A DNA stretch of 64,000 bases from Lobosporangium transversale (lineage: Eukaryota; Mortierellomycota; Mortierellomycetes; Mortierellales; Mortierellaceae), in NCBI RefSeq assembly GCF_002105155.1, contig NW_019029018.1, positions 142,001-206,000 of the forward strand. Reading direction: 5' to 3'. The translations under genes and the position numbers were made by a program. The notes below the pieces were generated by a model that was not told the DNA's origin, searched no databases, and saw nothing but the letters and a program-made list of their open reading frames with translations. Of the stretch, positions 24,550-36,988 are shown piece by piece (positions within the stretch are counted from its first letter, which is position 1; every line of letters begins with the position of its first letter).

Positions 24550-26391
24550 TTAGAATAAAAGCGACGATAACTCCTTTTCTGGAAACATTTTCACCCTTTT
24601 CCTTAAATCATCTTCATCCTCAAATCGTCGCTTTTCCCGCTCGATCAGGGTTTTTTTATAGACTATCTCCTTAACTCCAGGAATATGCTTGATATGGTGC
24701 TCAGGTGCTGAATTGATGCACAGCCTGAAAGACGCTGTATAGCATGATAATAATATTATTGAAATATGTAAAATATTTAGAGTAACTGCGATAATATATA
24801 TGCTTACCTGAGAATTGTGCACGACCTGCAAACGTATATCCATAGTATTTCCGGAAGTTCCCTCTGTGTATTATAAATGTATGAGAGTGAAGCTTCACTC
24901 CTGAAGAAGATTTAGATTGATTTGAAAAGATACCAAAGGCACATTCCAAGGACTGACATCGTTCCTTAAGAGTATCATTCACTTTGGCAATCTTTGTAAT
25001 TTCCTCGTCAATTGTTGTTTGATCGATAACGTTATGTTCTTTTGAATCCTGTTCCTTGGTCCATTTCATTTGACAAGACAAACACAAAGACACAATATCT
25101 CCTCTGTTCTGTAAACGCAATTGCATAAAGCCGTCGGCTGGGGCTCCCTTGCATATCAAGAATAGCCTTTGCCAGTACAGGTGTCATGAGCTCCTCGTAC
25201 TCCTCAAAAGGATAAAGCGTGTCTAACTCAGTTACCAGCTGCTGCATAACGACCACGATATCGACATTGCGCAGACATTCCGTAAGTTCCTCAGCCTGGC
25301 CAGGAATCTCCTTTGTTTTCTTTAAGTGAAACACAAAGAAAAGATAGAAATACTCAACAGCCCTCGCCATCCCACCAATGTCTGCGATACTACGGCGGAA
25401 CAATATATCATTCCTCAGGTAATCTTCAGTCAGAGGCGGAATCTTGTCGTATATAGTCAGGTGTAGCTTAAGGCCAATTTCGACCACGTCGGCGTCAGTA
25501 AGAAGAGGAAGAGGTAGGAGTAGCATACGATATGATCCCATGGCCATGCTTTCGACGGGCCCTTGGATTGTACTCGCCATAATAGGAATACAAAAAGGCT
25601 CTGTGGTTCTACAGCTCAGTGCCCCGACAGCATGTACAGCTTGTCGAAGAGTGTCTGGGTAGCCTCTGTGTAAGTGATTCACCTCGTCGATGTTGATGAC
25701 CAGCACAGAGAAACCGTTAGTGGATGTGCCGCGATTGATAATATCAGTACGAATAACCTCTATGGTGGTGTTCAATGTGAGTCGCTCGGCGCCTTTCTTT
25801 TGCAGTAAAGGCTTAAGCTGGGCTTTTTTGGCGAAGTTATCGGTACTGATAAAATATCCGTAGAGTAATCTAGCGGCGATAGATGCTTCACCTCCAATCC
25901 AGACATCGGACCCACTGGCAAGAGTGCCACTGCCATAGGTAATATTGATTGAGACCATATTGGGGAAGGCGCTTCTGATACTCTGATCACTGCAAGAGCT
26001 GACCTTTTCACGAAGCATTCCCCCAATTTCTCGGAGGAACCGGCTTTTGCCTGTACCTGGTTCACAGGCAAGTAATGGGATTGGGTGTAGGCCCTTGTTC
26101 CTATTGTTGCGGTTTTTAAATCGCTCAAAGATGCCATTGTAATAAGGAACTCCATTCCATAATACGTCAAGGGTTTCCTCTCGGCGGAGAAGCGGGAAAC
26201 CTGAACCAAAGGTATAAACAAGCTATAATAAGTATAATAAGGAATCAGCACAAAATCTTCCATCACCTCACAATCTTTAATGATGTACACCCAAAGATGT
26301 AAACACAATAGACAACATACTTGATCTTGTTCAATGCCGACGGGTCGTTCATATTGCCTAATCCATGGCTTCCGTCCAGATGACAGCTGTG

Positions 26392-26425
<34 letters not shown>

Positions 26426-26870
26426 AAGATGACTCAATGATCAATGATGTTATACACAAAACTTCGAGAACAAACAGCTAATCCCTTACCTGTCGATGGA
26501 AGCCGAGCAATGACGTGAATGGTTTTCTTTGGTAGTGCCGTTCCATAGGCCTCGGAGATTTTGCTTGTTATTTTGAGTAGCTTCTTTGATTCAACTTTGG
26601 TGAGATTGACTGTAGTGCCTTCATCGGGAACCGAGACACGGTAAAGGTTGAGCTCATATGCGGCAATATCGTCTCTGTTGTGGGTCCATGTGGGTTCACT
26701 GTTATAATAATCACGTATACTAATTATATACTCACCTTGGTTGACACGTAAAAAGATTAATTGGAGTTTTGGTAAACCCTGTTAATAGAAGGTGTGGCGG
26801 TGACCATCGCTCTTTGATTCTTTTATTTTCATTTTTTTTTTTTTTTTTTTTCCTTCATCCCTTACTTTTA
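24550..26870 (-). pseudogene. Crinkler (CRN)-like protein, apparently broken
   Basis: Read downward, the order is a ubiquitin-like crinkler header (KSEKNADSLFK, then AAYELNLYRVSVPDEG and KKTIHVIARLP), a P-loop NTPase (FPLLRREETLDVLWNGV, Walker A CEPGTGKSRF, INIDEVN), a C-terminal domain (ADGFMQLRLQNRGDIVSL, then YYGYTFAGRAQF) and a helix-hairpin-helix tail (INSAPEHHIKHIPG) ending at 24550. In the known family, a header and NTPase are fused to a nuclease-like C-terminus. Three defects are visible. The phase-consistent reading of the exon at about 26325-26390 contains in-frame stops although another frame is conserved. The N-terminal start exon was not found. Near 25150 the NTPase frame runs straight into the C-terminal domain in another frame, with the usual middle region absent. 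The domain order itself is clear. Confidence 0.7.
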
Positions 26871-26975
26871 AAGAGACTGTCAGCATTCTTCTCGGATTTT
26901 AAGAATAAAGAAGAGGACGATGGAGGAATGTTTTGTGGCCATTCTTTTATTACCTTTTGCTTTCTGCTTGAATTC

Positions 26976-27012
<37 letters not shown>

Positions 27013-27404
27013 TTCTATGAAAATAACTTTGCAAGATAGGCCCAATGTCCAGAAACAAGCTACAAGCACTTTTTTTTTATCAGCTCTAGAATGTAGACAG
27101 GGATTTAGCATTGCGTGATTGATGAAGGGGTAAGAATTTCGAATAAGGGGTATGTTGACGGGGGGTTCCTTAATCCATTGGACACAGATAATCCGTTTCC
27201 AAAAATGCACGGTATTGACTGGAAAATTGTAACCGAAGAAAGAAGAAAGTGAGGATTGAATGTGGATCACAATACCACATCGCTTGAATATTTATTAATT
27301 AACTTTTCTACATGCTGCGTTATGATCGGTAAGAATACTACGGCCGATAAGATGACATCTGCTATCATATGGTGTGATAATGTGCAATTTTTGCAACATT
27401 GGCT
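26871..27404. other. Intergenic with long T runs
   Basis: T runs at about 26980-27009 separate the crinkler relic from the esterase block. A possible upstream crinkler exon (ATG near 26980, minus strand) emerges from a poly(A) run and does not look like a crinkler header, so it is not called. Confidence 0.4.
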
Positions 27405-27605
27405 TTTCAACATGTATAAATATCTGGCTTCTTCTGCTGTCGAAATCAACCCCATTTCTACTGATTTCATTATCTTCTTTTTGTCCTTTATCCTCAATTC
27501 ATCCGTACCCTATTATGAAAGGCCATAAGTCTCTGAGCTGTATCCTGAGATCACTATCCCAAACCTCGGGACAGTTAAAGGGATGTTTGACAAAATAGCC
27601 AAAAC
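27405..27605 (+). pseudogene. Carboxylesterase relic: promoter and start of exon 1 only
   Basis: The sequence from a TATA box (27415-27420) through the leader (tctggcttcttctg) and into a coding-like part (PEITIPNLGTVKG) aligns with the promoter and first exon of the esterase genes at 33364 and 36989. The start codon is lost (ccctattat in place of atgacttgttat), a TAA interrupts codon 8 or so, and similarity stops near 27605. It is therefore the 5' stub of a fourth array member. Confidence 0.8.
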
Positions 27606-27846
27606 ATTGGGAATTCACCATTTTTTTTTATTTTTATTTTTTTAAGGGGAGACGCACAGGCGGATTAATTATATCAATGTATCAGTGTATCAATTTGTAA
27701 AGAAATCCATCACATATCAATTGAAAACTACTCATTTTTGTAATGGTATAAAAAAAAATTGCAGAAAATATTACGCAATACAATGTTGCAAACATTTGCA
27801 AAGTATACATATAGCTTTAGCACTCATCTCGCTGAAAGTGAGATGA

Positions 27847-28267
27847 AGAGTCCTCGCCAAAAAGTCATAAACTGGATATATTTTTCAGGCTTTTAAATTG
27901 AATAGAATACTTCCATTTTTAAAATTCGTACAAACTTCAAAGTTTTAATTTTTACGGATCTGTTATCAACAAGATATTCCTCTATTCTCTTTCACAATCA
28001 AACATGCTTCCAGTATCTGGCGTAAGATCCACTGTTTCAACAGTACGAGTAAAGTAGGTTGGCAATGAGGATGAGGTTGTCCATTCCCAGCAAATTCTAG
28101 TATTTTTAATCAAGAACGACGATTGAATTGATGGCATCCAATCATTCATTCTATTCAAAAAGTATATGAATTTCTGTCTTGGTACGTAATTTTTTTGTTC
28201 TTCAAATTCTAATTCAAATTGAGTATTTTAAAATATATCCAGTTTATGACTTTTTGGCGAGGACTCT
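27847..28267. mobile_element. MITE-like element, copy 2, with 38-bp perfect terminal inverted repeats
   Basis: The 38 bases at 27847-27884 (starting agagtcctcgccaaaaag) are repeated exactly, inverted, at 28230-28267. The 421-bp unit has no long open frame. Its interior contains acgacgattgaattgatgg, the shared core of this family (copies at 936-1109 and 47727-47834). Perfect arms suggest it is the youngest of the three. No clear target duplication is visible. Confidence 0.75.
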
Positions 28268-28639
28268 AGACAGTAGTCCCCGTCGTTTATTTAAATTGTA
28301 TTATAAAAAAATATCGCGGTTAGAGACACAAAAAAAAAAAAAAAAAAAAAAGAGAATCTTCCTTTTTTCATTGGCTACAAGTGTTTCTAATAAATCGTTC
28401 GCACTGGGTTTCGTGTAGTAGGTATAATATGACTCGCTAACAACTGAGATATTTCAGATTCCCGATTAATCTTAAATCTGAGGTTAATAAAAACAAGAAA
28501 GAATGGAAGAAACACTTCTGGATCTGAAAAACAGGTACGGTGGGTCGACCTTGTCATTCTTTTGGTTGGTCCTTTTCAATTATAAAAATTTTTAAATAAA
28601 CCATTTATATTTGAAGAAGTCTAAGTAAGACAAAGTCGA

Positions 28640-29150
28640 TCCTCTGAGTTTAACCTCAGTACAAGATAGAGTTGAAAGCCCCATTCTTCTTCACAATTTG
28701 AACCCAAGCGCAGACTACGTAATAGCGCTCGCAAGATTGTGTGTGTCAGATACAAGGAACGATCTGAAACAACACGGGTTGAAAGGGTGGGGATGTCTAT
28801 CCTCATACTCCACAGCGCAGTTGGTGATTGCCCTTCTTCCATCATTGTATAAGGGAACACCGTTCTATCACTGACACACTAACGGCACATCATATCATTC
28901 AATTCTAGTAGTGAAAAATCTGCGAAAAGCCTTGAGTGCGGGGTTATGGTCTATGGAATAATCTACGAAGGATGACTTATTCATACTGCTATAAGTATCA
29001 TGGACGCATATATTTACATCCCGATCACGTCCCCCTTACGCTCGGGAAGTAGACCCAGATTAAAATCGGGATCCTTACCAGTAAAGTCTACTTTCCCTTA
29101 TGTCTCAATGAAGGTGACACACAAATGGACATCATACTATAGACTATAGG
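28640..29150 (+). mobile_element. Helitron/PIF1-like helicase relic A
   Basis: Broken plus-strand reading frames recapitulate the C-terminal part of a PIF1-type helicase as found in Helitrons. They run SEFNLST and IELKAPFFF, then, after a frameshift, FEPKRRLRNSARKIVCVRY (family pattern: Asn-Leu-x-Pro..Leu-Cys-Asn-Gly-Thr-Arg). Near 29000-29140 follow IYIPITSPLRSGS and LPVKSTFPYVSMKVTHKW (family: pro-val-arg..Phe-Ala-Met-Thr-Ile-Asn-Lys). Several stops and frameshifts make it non-functional. It lies directly upstream of the first intact esterase. Confidence 0.6.
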
Positions 29151-29212
29151 CTCTTTAAAAACAGAGTTGAACAAAATAGTAACTTCAGCAAGACCCACGA
29201 CCGCCGCGCATA

Positions 29213-29243
<31 letters not shown>

Positions 29244-29360
29244 ATGGTGATCTAATACCTTTGCCATCTGTCCAGATTTGTGCTATTTCTACACTCTCAA
29301 ATCTTTTTTTCGTTTTTTGTTCTTTGTTTTTTTTTTTCTTCTTCAATTCTCACTCTATCT

Positions 29361-31676
29361 ATGACTTATTATAACATACCACAGCTACTTGAGCTCAACC
29401 CTGAGATCACTATCCCAAACCTCGGAACAGTCAGAGGGAAACTTGACAGAACAGGCAAAGTAGCTAGGTTCTTGAATGTCCCTGTAGCCACTGTACCTGT
29501 AAGATGGCGACCTGCTGTCAAAGCACAGCCATGGCAAGGCGTTCATGATGCTACAAAGCCTGGGTAAGGAGTGCTATTCTGAATGAAGGAACCGATGGCA
29601 TAGAAGTTGCTTGTTGCACGATTAATATACTGAGATCTAACGCATTATTGCTTAAATAAATAAATAAATAAATAATAGCCCATTGCCACCACAGCAAACG
29701 CGGTCTACTCAAAAGACATTTATCCTAACTGGGCAGCCACCAAAGCTCGACTACAATACTCATATGAGTGAATATGACTGCCTTGGCTGTAATATCTATA
29801 TGCCTGCTATTGCTGTCGCTGATTGCGCGAACCTACCAGTGCTAGTGTGGGCATACGGAGGTGGCTTTAAGAATGGAGGAGCTTCATCTCCATTTTATGG
29901 TAATCTAGTGAATGGAATAGTCGATTAAGAGGAGAATGCTGTTACATGAAGGGGATCTTCACCGATACAATTTTACTAATATGGTTACATTATGGTCGTG
30001 TAGATTGTACTCCTATCGTTGCAAATTCGATTGAGTTGCAAAAGCCGGTTGTGGTGATAAGTCTCAGCTACCGTATCAACTACCTTGGCTTCCTTAGTTC
30101 CAAGGAGATGATGCTTGATGCTCAGGAGTATGCTTCTACCATCCCACCACAACATCGTACCTGGTATGATAGTTCCGTTGGCAACTGGGGACTCTTGGAT
30201 CTGATCATGGGTCTCGAGTGGGTTCAAGAGCATATTAGCGCTTTCTCTGGTAATCCAAAGAGAGTGACTTGGATGGGTCAATCTGGGGGCGCAGTGGCCG
30301 CATCTTATATTAGTATAATCCCTCAATGTCATGGTCTGTACCAACGTATGATCATGCAATCTGGTGGAGCAACATTGGTGCCTCCTATACATCCTGAATA
30401 TGAGGGTCAGTATGTGTTTGACCAGTTGTGCCGATCACTTCGGATGCCAGATGGTCTGGGACCACTAGAGAAAGTAGCATGGTTACGCACGGTGCCTGGA
30501 GAGGTGATCGCAGAGTTGATGAATGATTCTACTGTTATTACCTTCAGGCCTTCAATTGATGGTATTATCTGTAAAGGAAGTGCGCTCTTGGAGGTAAGCG
30601 ACTTCAAGAGGTATGATCCAAACTTGGAATGGGTTATGACAGGAACTTGTAATGATGAAGGTGAGTGGGCACTCTTTTTTTTTTTTTTTGAATCGGGCCT
30701 CTATTCCATATAAGACCCCGTTGTCTGGGCTGGAACCTGTTGACCTCGTGCTCACCCTCTGCTTTATTTTTTATATTGTATTTTATTTTTATTTTATTAT
30801 ATTATACTATATATTTTTTTAAAACTACCAGCTTCTATGTTTGCGGATGTATGCGGCCCAACTAAGATGGAGGTTTTTCCGTACTACAGGGGACGCTCCT
30901 GTGCTCCAACCGATTACCATCTCTTTGATCAGCTATTTGGCACTCCCGCGACAAACAAAGAGGCCCGAGCAATCTCCAAACGTGCTCTAACATCTCAAAT
31001 TTTTGAATATCCAGTTTATCAGACCTGTGAAGCCATTACTGCTCATCCATCATGTCGTCTAAGTCGATATTATTTCGAAAGGGGAATCGAAAAGCTGGAC
31101 AAGATGATACCAGGCCTTGGTGTCTTCCATGGAGCAGACCTTTTTTACACATTTGGCAACAACTCATATACACAAAGCTTCCTCAATGAAGATGAAAAGG
31201 CATTTGCAAAGAAGGTTCAAGCAGTGTGGATCGAATTTGCAACTGCTAGATCCCCTAAGGAATCAGATTTGCCGAAAATAACTCGATCTACTCACTCTAC
31301 TGCCTTTGGTACAACAACGATCCATAACGACCTTGGAAGAGAAAGGAAGAGTGAAGCCATCCTTTTTTCAAAGACATTAGAGATCACCAAGACCTCACAT
31401 TCACCTATGACTAGAATGTCGGACAGTGAGATCAATTTCAATCAAAGAGCACTCGCTTTTGTCGCTGAGATGTCTCGATGTGGCAGGGGGATGGACTTTA
31501 GTGTCCCTCCGCTATATGATATCCGCACAATCGTAAAAGGTGATAATTCAATACCACGTGCACCAGCCCAATCTTTACCTTCTTCAGCACCATTACCAGT
31601 GTCATTCCCATCCTCTTCCTCTAAGGCGTATGCAGATAATAGGATCGCAATGAAGCGAATAGTATCACGAATTTGA
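29361..31676 (+). CDS. Type-B carboxylesterase, array copy 1
   Basis: Four exons: 29361-29563, 29679-29899, 30004-30660 and 30832-31676, giving 641 residues. The COesterase alpha/beta-hydrolase fold hydrolyses carboxylic esters. Visible are YDCLGCNIYMP (the family's EDCLxLN signature, altered), an oxyanion-hole loop AYGGGF, nucleophile elbow GQSGG (Ser about 235), the acid in NDEG (Glu about 360) and GVFHGADLFYTFG (His about 460). There is no signal peptide, so the enzyme is probably intracellular; most fungal relatives are secreted. The C-terminal 60 residues are Pro/Ser-rich and vary between copies. Intron 1 carries an (AAAT)n repeat shared with copy 2. The substrate is unknown. Confidence 0.9.
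29653..29675. repeat. (AAAT)n in esterase intron 1
   Basis: Five to six AAAT units precede the acceptor. The same repeat stands at 33656-33678 in copy 2 and is absent from copy 3, supporting a recent shared origin of copies 1 and 2 here. Confidence 0.8.
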
Positions 31677-33363
31677 TGAACTCTAGTGATTCCGATACAC
31701 CAGTAAAAAAAAAAGAAAAAATCATAATGACGCTAATAAAAAGTAGAAAGCTGTGTCGCAACGAAGATAGAAAGAAAGGATTATGGGAATATATATTGCA
31801 CATTTCCTTGATTAGCATTTTATTAAAAGCCCCAAGCTGCGATTCACTGCACTAAGATTGGAGATGTTTAGCAAGTAATATTGAAAGAAAGGTGGAGAAT
31901 CGCTAGATAGAAGGTTCAAAGAGTTAGATGTATTCGCTATTGCTGCTATTGATTACAGGCTGACATGTCACTCAAGGTGATGCCACTCGTTGAACTAGTT
32001 CTATGAAAAAAAAAGAGCTGTTTTGTCTAAAATATAAGCCGGCTCCCTAGCGTCCTTCTTGTCCCTTATTATGAATTTGAAAACAAGACATTTTTGTGAC
32101 CAAAAATGGCCGCGATTCCAGGGTAAGGAACACTATACAAGTACTGATACTGGAGTTGGGTACTAAAATAGGAGAAAGTTATTTACACTGATACTAATAC
32201 AGTTCACATATACAAGCACCATGTAAAGTGATATTAAAATCACTTTTATAATATTACTAAGCTATGGCCCGCACAATAACCTGCCGAAATTCCGCTTAAA
32301 ATGAAGCTTATCCTCTTCGCAGTGCTTGCCTGAGTACAGCATGCTTACTAAACTCTTGGTATCTTTGACACCAGTTCTTGTAAAACGGATTTTAATATCA
32401 GAATTTTACGTTCATACCAGTATTCAAAAGACGAAGATAATAGCATTGCAAAGAGGCCAGTAAGATATTCAACTTCATTTAACAAAAAGTTCCGTTTTTC
32501 TAGACGACAGACAGTAGAACTCGTCCGAATGAGTAAAATAAATAAATAAATGTGTTCAGAGATCGCTCTTTTTCGATAGACCTTATCAATTACAAGAGTT
32601 ATATTGAGTAAATCATTTATATTTGAAATAAAAATAAGTAAATATTCTCAATTCATTTCAAATTATTTTCCGGAAAGCGGAGTCTAACTTTTATTTTGAA
32701 CACGGGCAGCACACAAAACGATTGAAAACGTGTGACAGCACGCCTCTTAAATTTCCTAAATTATGAAACAACGATGTGTTTTGCAATACGTGGTGTTGCA
32801 TATCTCACAGAGCGCTTGGTCTCACCTTCCATTTGATTTCTGTCCCTTGGGTAAGTTACAAAAAAAAAAAAAAGGCTGCCACGTGGAAATAGCCAGGAGA
32901 CCTTGTGGGACATAGTGTACTTGGTTCCACATCTGGATCAGTTACATATCATTCTCGAATAATACGAAAGAAAAGCATATTGTCCGATCTACAATGTCCC
33001 ACCCACTGATTCCTTCTAGGTAATCCGATCCGGAGCTCAAAAAACGAAGATGGTGATCATACTTTCGGAGCACCATAGTTTTGCAGCACGGCCTTCTTTA
33101 GTCTTTCTGAACTTTCAGAAAAGAATAAAGAAAAGAAGTGACGCACTGTAGGTCGGTTCCTGCTGTCATAATGGGTATAATTATATTGAGTTTCCATTAC
33201 AGCAATGAGCTCAGGGCAATCCATTTCAAAAAATGGATGAAATAAATTAAAAACTCTGTATTGACTTTTCAGCACATATAAATGTCTGGCTTCTTCTGTT
33301 CAAATCAACCATTATCTCCACTGTCTTCATTTATTTGTTTTTTCTTATATCCTCACTTCAACC
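31677..33363. promoter_or_regulatory. Spacer between esterase copies 1 and 2
   Basis: About 1.7 kb. TATAAAT at 33278-33284 lies 80 bp before the copy-2 ATG, followed by a leader (gtctggcttcttctg) shared with copy 3 and the relic. A short palindrome (aaagtgat..atcacttt near 32225-32250) is present. A minus-strand frame at 33057-33275 overlaps the promoter and is not supported. No gene seen. Confidence 0.55.
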
Positions 33364-35562
33364 ATGACTTGTTATAACAAACCACAACTACTTGAGCTCA
33401 ACCCTGAGATCACTATCCCAAACCTCGGAACAGTCAGAGGGACACTTGACAGAACAGGCAAAGTAGCTAGGTTCTTGAATGTCCCTGTAGCCACTGTACC
33501 TGTAAGATGGCGACCTGCTGTCAAAGCACAGCCATGGCAAGGCGTTCATGATGCTACAAAGCCTGGGTAAGGAGTGCTATTCTGAATGAAGGAACCGATG
33601 GCATAGAAGTTGCTTGTTGCACGATTAATATACTGAGATCTAACGCATTATTGCTTAAATAAATAAATAAATAAATAATAGCCCATTGCCACCACAGCAA
33701 ACGCGGTCTACTCAAAAGACATTTATCCTAACTGGGCAGCCACCAAAGCTCGACTACAATACTCATATGAGTGAATATGACTGCCTTGGCTGTAATATCT
33801 ACATGCCTGCTATTGCTGTCGCTGATTGTGCGGATCTGCCAGTACTCGTGTGGGTTTGTGCAGGCGGCTTTAAGAATGGAGGAGCTTCCTCTCCACTTTA
33901 CGGTAATCTAGTGAATGGAATAGTCGATTAAGAGGAGAATGCTGTTACATGAAGGGGATCTTCACCGATACAATTTTACTAATATGGTTACATTATGGTC
34001 GTGTAGATTGTACTCCTATCGTTGCAAATTCGATTGAGTTGCAAAAGCCGGTTGTGGTGATAAGTCTCAGCTACCGTATCAACTACCTTGGCTTCTTTAG
34101 TTCCAAGGAGATGGTGCTTGATGCTCAGGAGTATGCTTCTACCATCCCACCACAACATCGTACCTGGTATGATAGTTCCGTTGGCAACTGGGGACTCTTG
34201 GATCTGATCATGGGTCTCGAGTGGGTTCAAGAGCATATTAGTGCTTTCTCTGGTAATCCAAAGAGAGTGACTCTGATGGGTCAGTCCGCGGGATCAACGG
34301 CTGCATCATATTTCAACAGGATCCCTCAATGTCATGGTCTCTACCAACGTGTAATCATGCAATCTGGTGCAGTATCATTGCAGCCTCCTATACATCCTGA
34401 ATATGAGGGTCAGTATGTGTTTGACCAGTTGTGCCGATCACTTCGGATGCCAGATGGTCTGGGACCACTAGAGAAAGTAGCATGGTTACGTGCGGTGCCT
34501 GGAGAGACGATTGCAGAGCTGATGAATAATTGTCCTATCATCTCCTTCAGGCCTTCAATCGACGGTATTATCTGCAATGGAAGTGCACTCTTGGAGACAA
34601 GCGACTTCAAGAAGTATGATCCAAACTTGGAGTGGGTCATGACAGGGGCTGGGGTCGATGAAGGTGAGCAGAAACTTACTTTATTTCAAGTCTGATCTCC
34701 TAATGTCCATCTAATCTTTTATCCATACTGATCCCTGTTATGTCTTGTGCTCACCCTCTGCTTCGTTTTTATTTTTATTTTTATTTTATTTTTATTTTTT
34801 TTAAAAAAAAAAAAAAAAAAATGAATAGCCGGCTTATTCATACATGCATGCGCTGCAGCTACGCTAAAGGCTTTTCCGAGCTTCAAGAAACGTTGCTGTG
34901 CTCCGGACGATTATCATCTCTTTGATCAGCTATTTGGAATCCCAACGACAAACAAAGAGGCTTGGGAAATCTCCAAACGGATTCTGATATGCTACCTTGG
35001 TGAATATCCAATATACCAGACCTATGAAGCCATTACTGCTCATCCATCATGTCGTCTAAGTCGATATTTTTTCGAAAGAGAAGTCGAGAAAATGTACAAG
35101 GCGCTACCCGGCCTTGGTATCATCCATGGAACAGACCTCTTTTACACATTTGGCAACAACTCATATACACAAAGCTTCCTCAATGAAGATGAAAAGGCAT
35201 TTGCAAAGAAGGTTCAAGCAGTGTGGATCGAATTTGCAACTGCTAGATCTCCTGAGGAATCAGATTTGCCGAAAATAACTCGATCTACTTACTCTACTGC
35301 CTTTGATACAACAGCAGTCCGTAACGATCTTGAAGAGGGAAGGAAGAGTGAAGCCATCTCGTTTGCAAGGTCATTAGAGGTCACTAGGACCTCACATTCA
35401 CCTATAACCAGAATGTCGGACAGTGAGATCGATTTCTACCAAAGAACATATGCCTATGTTGCAGAGATGTCCCAGTGTGGCAGGGGAATGGACTTTGGTA
35501 TTCCTCCGATCCTTGATATCCGTACAACCATAGCGGCTAATGAGCCTGTAGCACGCATTTGA
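33364..35562 (+). CDS. Type-B carboxylesterase, array copy 2
   Basis: Four exons: 33364-33566, 33682-33902, 34007-34663 and 34829-35562, giving 604 residues. The first three exons have exactly the same lengths as in copies 1 and 3. Introns 1 and 2 are nearly identical to those of copy 1. The nucleophile is GQSAGS, the acid VDEG and the histidine GIIHGTDLFYTFG. The oxyanion loop reads CAGGF instead of GGGF. The start of exon 4 differs most from the sisters (LFIHACAAATLKAFPSF), yet the frame is open. The C-terminus is shorter and lacks the Pro/Ser-rich tail. A poly(A) run immediately precedes the last acceptor. Likely functional, but with altered substrate pocket. Confidence 0.88.
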
Positions 35563-36988
35563 TGAACTCTAGATACCTTGAGATTGTAATAAAGAGAATA
35601 AAGCAGATGCGGAGGGTTGCATCGCAAAGAAGAGAGAGAAGACGAATTGAGATCTATGACCCGTTAATGATATGCCTTCCAGAGATGTACAGAAAACTGT
35701 AGAATGAATGTCGTTAGTTTCGCATATTTAGTTTGGCAAATATACAAATATACAGAGTTATTTTGAAGTAAGCACTGGTTTTCGCCGGGGGGGTGGTTTC
35801 CGCTTTTGAACTCGACTAGTGATGTATCTACGCCCCAATATAAATATATTGGTAAGTGTCCTTACTCTTCTATGTACTATTCCAGAAAGCTCTTGATAGT
35901 GAATGCTTTTTGAAGTATATATTATTAGGTGATCACTTTTAACAAGAAATGAATAGTCATCTCATACTGTCTTTAAATATGGAGAAGTACATTATAGCGG
36001 CGGTAAAAAAAAAAACTTGCCAATGGGAACCACTAGCAACATTACCCGGCTTCACATACGCACCTTGGTGATAATGGCACCAAAATATCTACAGTGGTAA
36101 CGCATTGTTGTTGGTTGTGAAGTACATGTACGTGAATATGATGACTTACTGTTCAATTCTCATTTGTACCATCAACAGTGCTTCTAGAGGAAGAACCATG
36201 TAATTGTGGAATTAGCCCGGGAAATGCTCTAGATGACTCCTGAAAGAGGAAGCAATTAAACAAGAGCATGAAGATGAAGCCAAAGCCTTGACGCCACGAA
36301 AAGCTACCTTAGCCAATGAAAATGACGGAGTACAAAGCATATTTATGCATGCACTATAGTGCAGAGCACATTGGTGGCCAAACGGTGTCGTCTATCACAT
36401 TTTCATTAAAAGGGCTTGCGGCTGCGCACTCGATGGGAATCCCCAATTGTACCTCGAGCGCCATCACATAGTCCATGTTTGGAGCTCAGATTACGATTAT
36501 CAGTCCCATTTGGACAATAGTAATCTGTTAGGTGTATCCAGACTAGGATCATCAAAAACCAAGTTGGAAGAGGACGTGTCTTTATTCTTCGTATAGCAAC
36601 TACAGCAGCTAATAATCAGTTTTCTCAGAGCATTGTATCATAGAACATTATGTCACCATTGGTACACTAGTGCTACATTACACCAGTCAAATGCGCTACT
36701 GAAGATCATTACAGTAACAAAGCATAGAGCCTCGAACACGCCTTCGCCGTAGGATTGTGGATCGTTTTTTAAAAAAATTAAGTTAATTTCACTTTTGCCA
36801 TTGCCTGCCGCATTGCCAGGCAGGAAGCCACTGGACATATTATATATGAAATGACACGTCCTCGTTACATCCCGACATTACTGCTTATAAAAATCTTGTA
36901 TCTTCCTCTTTCCAAACCAACATCAGTTCTCCTTCTTCATTCCTACTGTCTTCATTTATTTGTTTTTTCTTAAATCCTCATTTCATCC
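35563..36988. promoter_or_regulatory. Spacer between esterase copies 2 and 3
   Basis: About 1.4 kb. TATAAAA at 36886-36892 and the same pyrimidine-rich leader precede copy 3. A plus-strand segment at about 36240-36580 has broken protein-like stretches (LKEEAIKQEHEDEAKALTPR; GNPQLYLERHHIVHVW) that may be a decayed gene, which I cannot identify. Confidence 0.45.

Noticed and set aside
25032-26308. ORC1/AAA+ replication initiator
   Set aside because: The P-loop and 'INIDEVN' first suggested an AAA+ initiator. The upstream ubiquitin-like header (LNLYRVSVPD..KKTIHVIA) and the context match crinkler proteins instead.
33057-33275. Protein-like minus-strand ORF upstream of esterase copy 2
   Set aside because: It ends at the shared promoter and is not present upstream of copy 3 or the relic. 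No family recognised.
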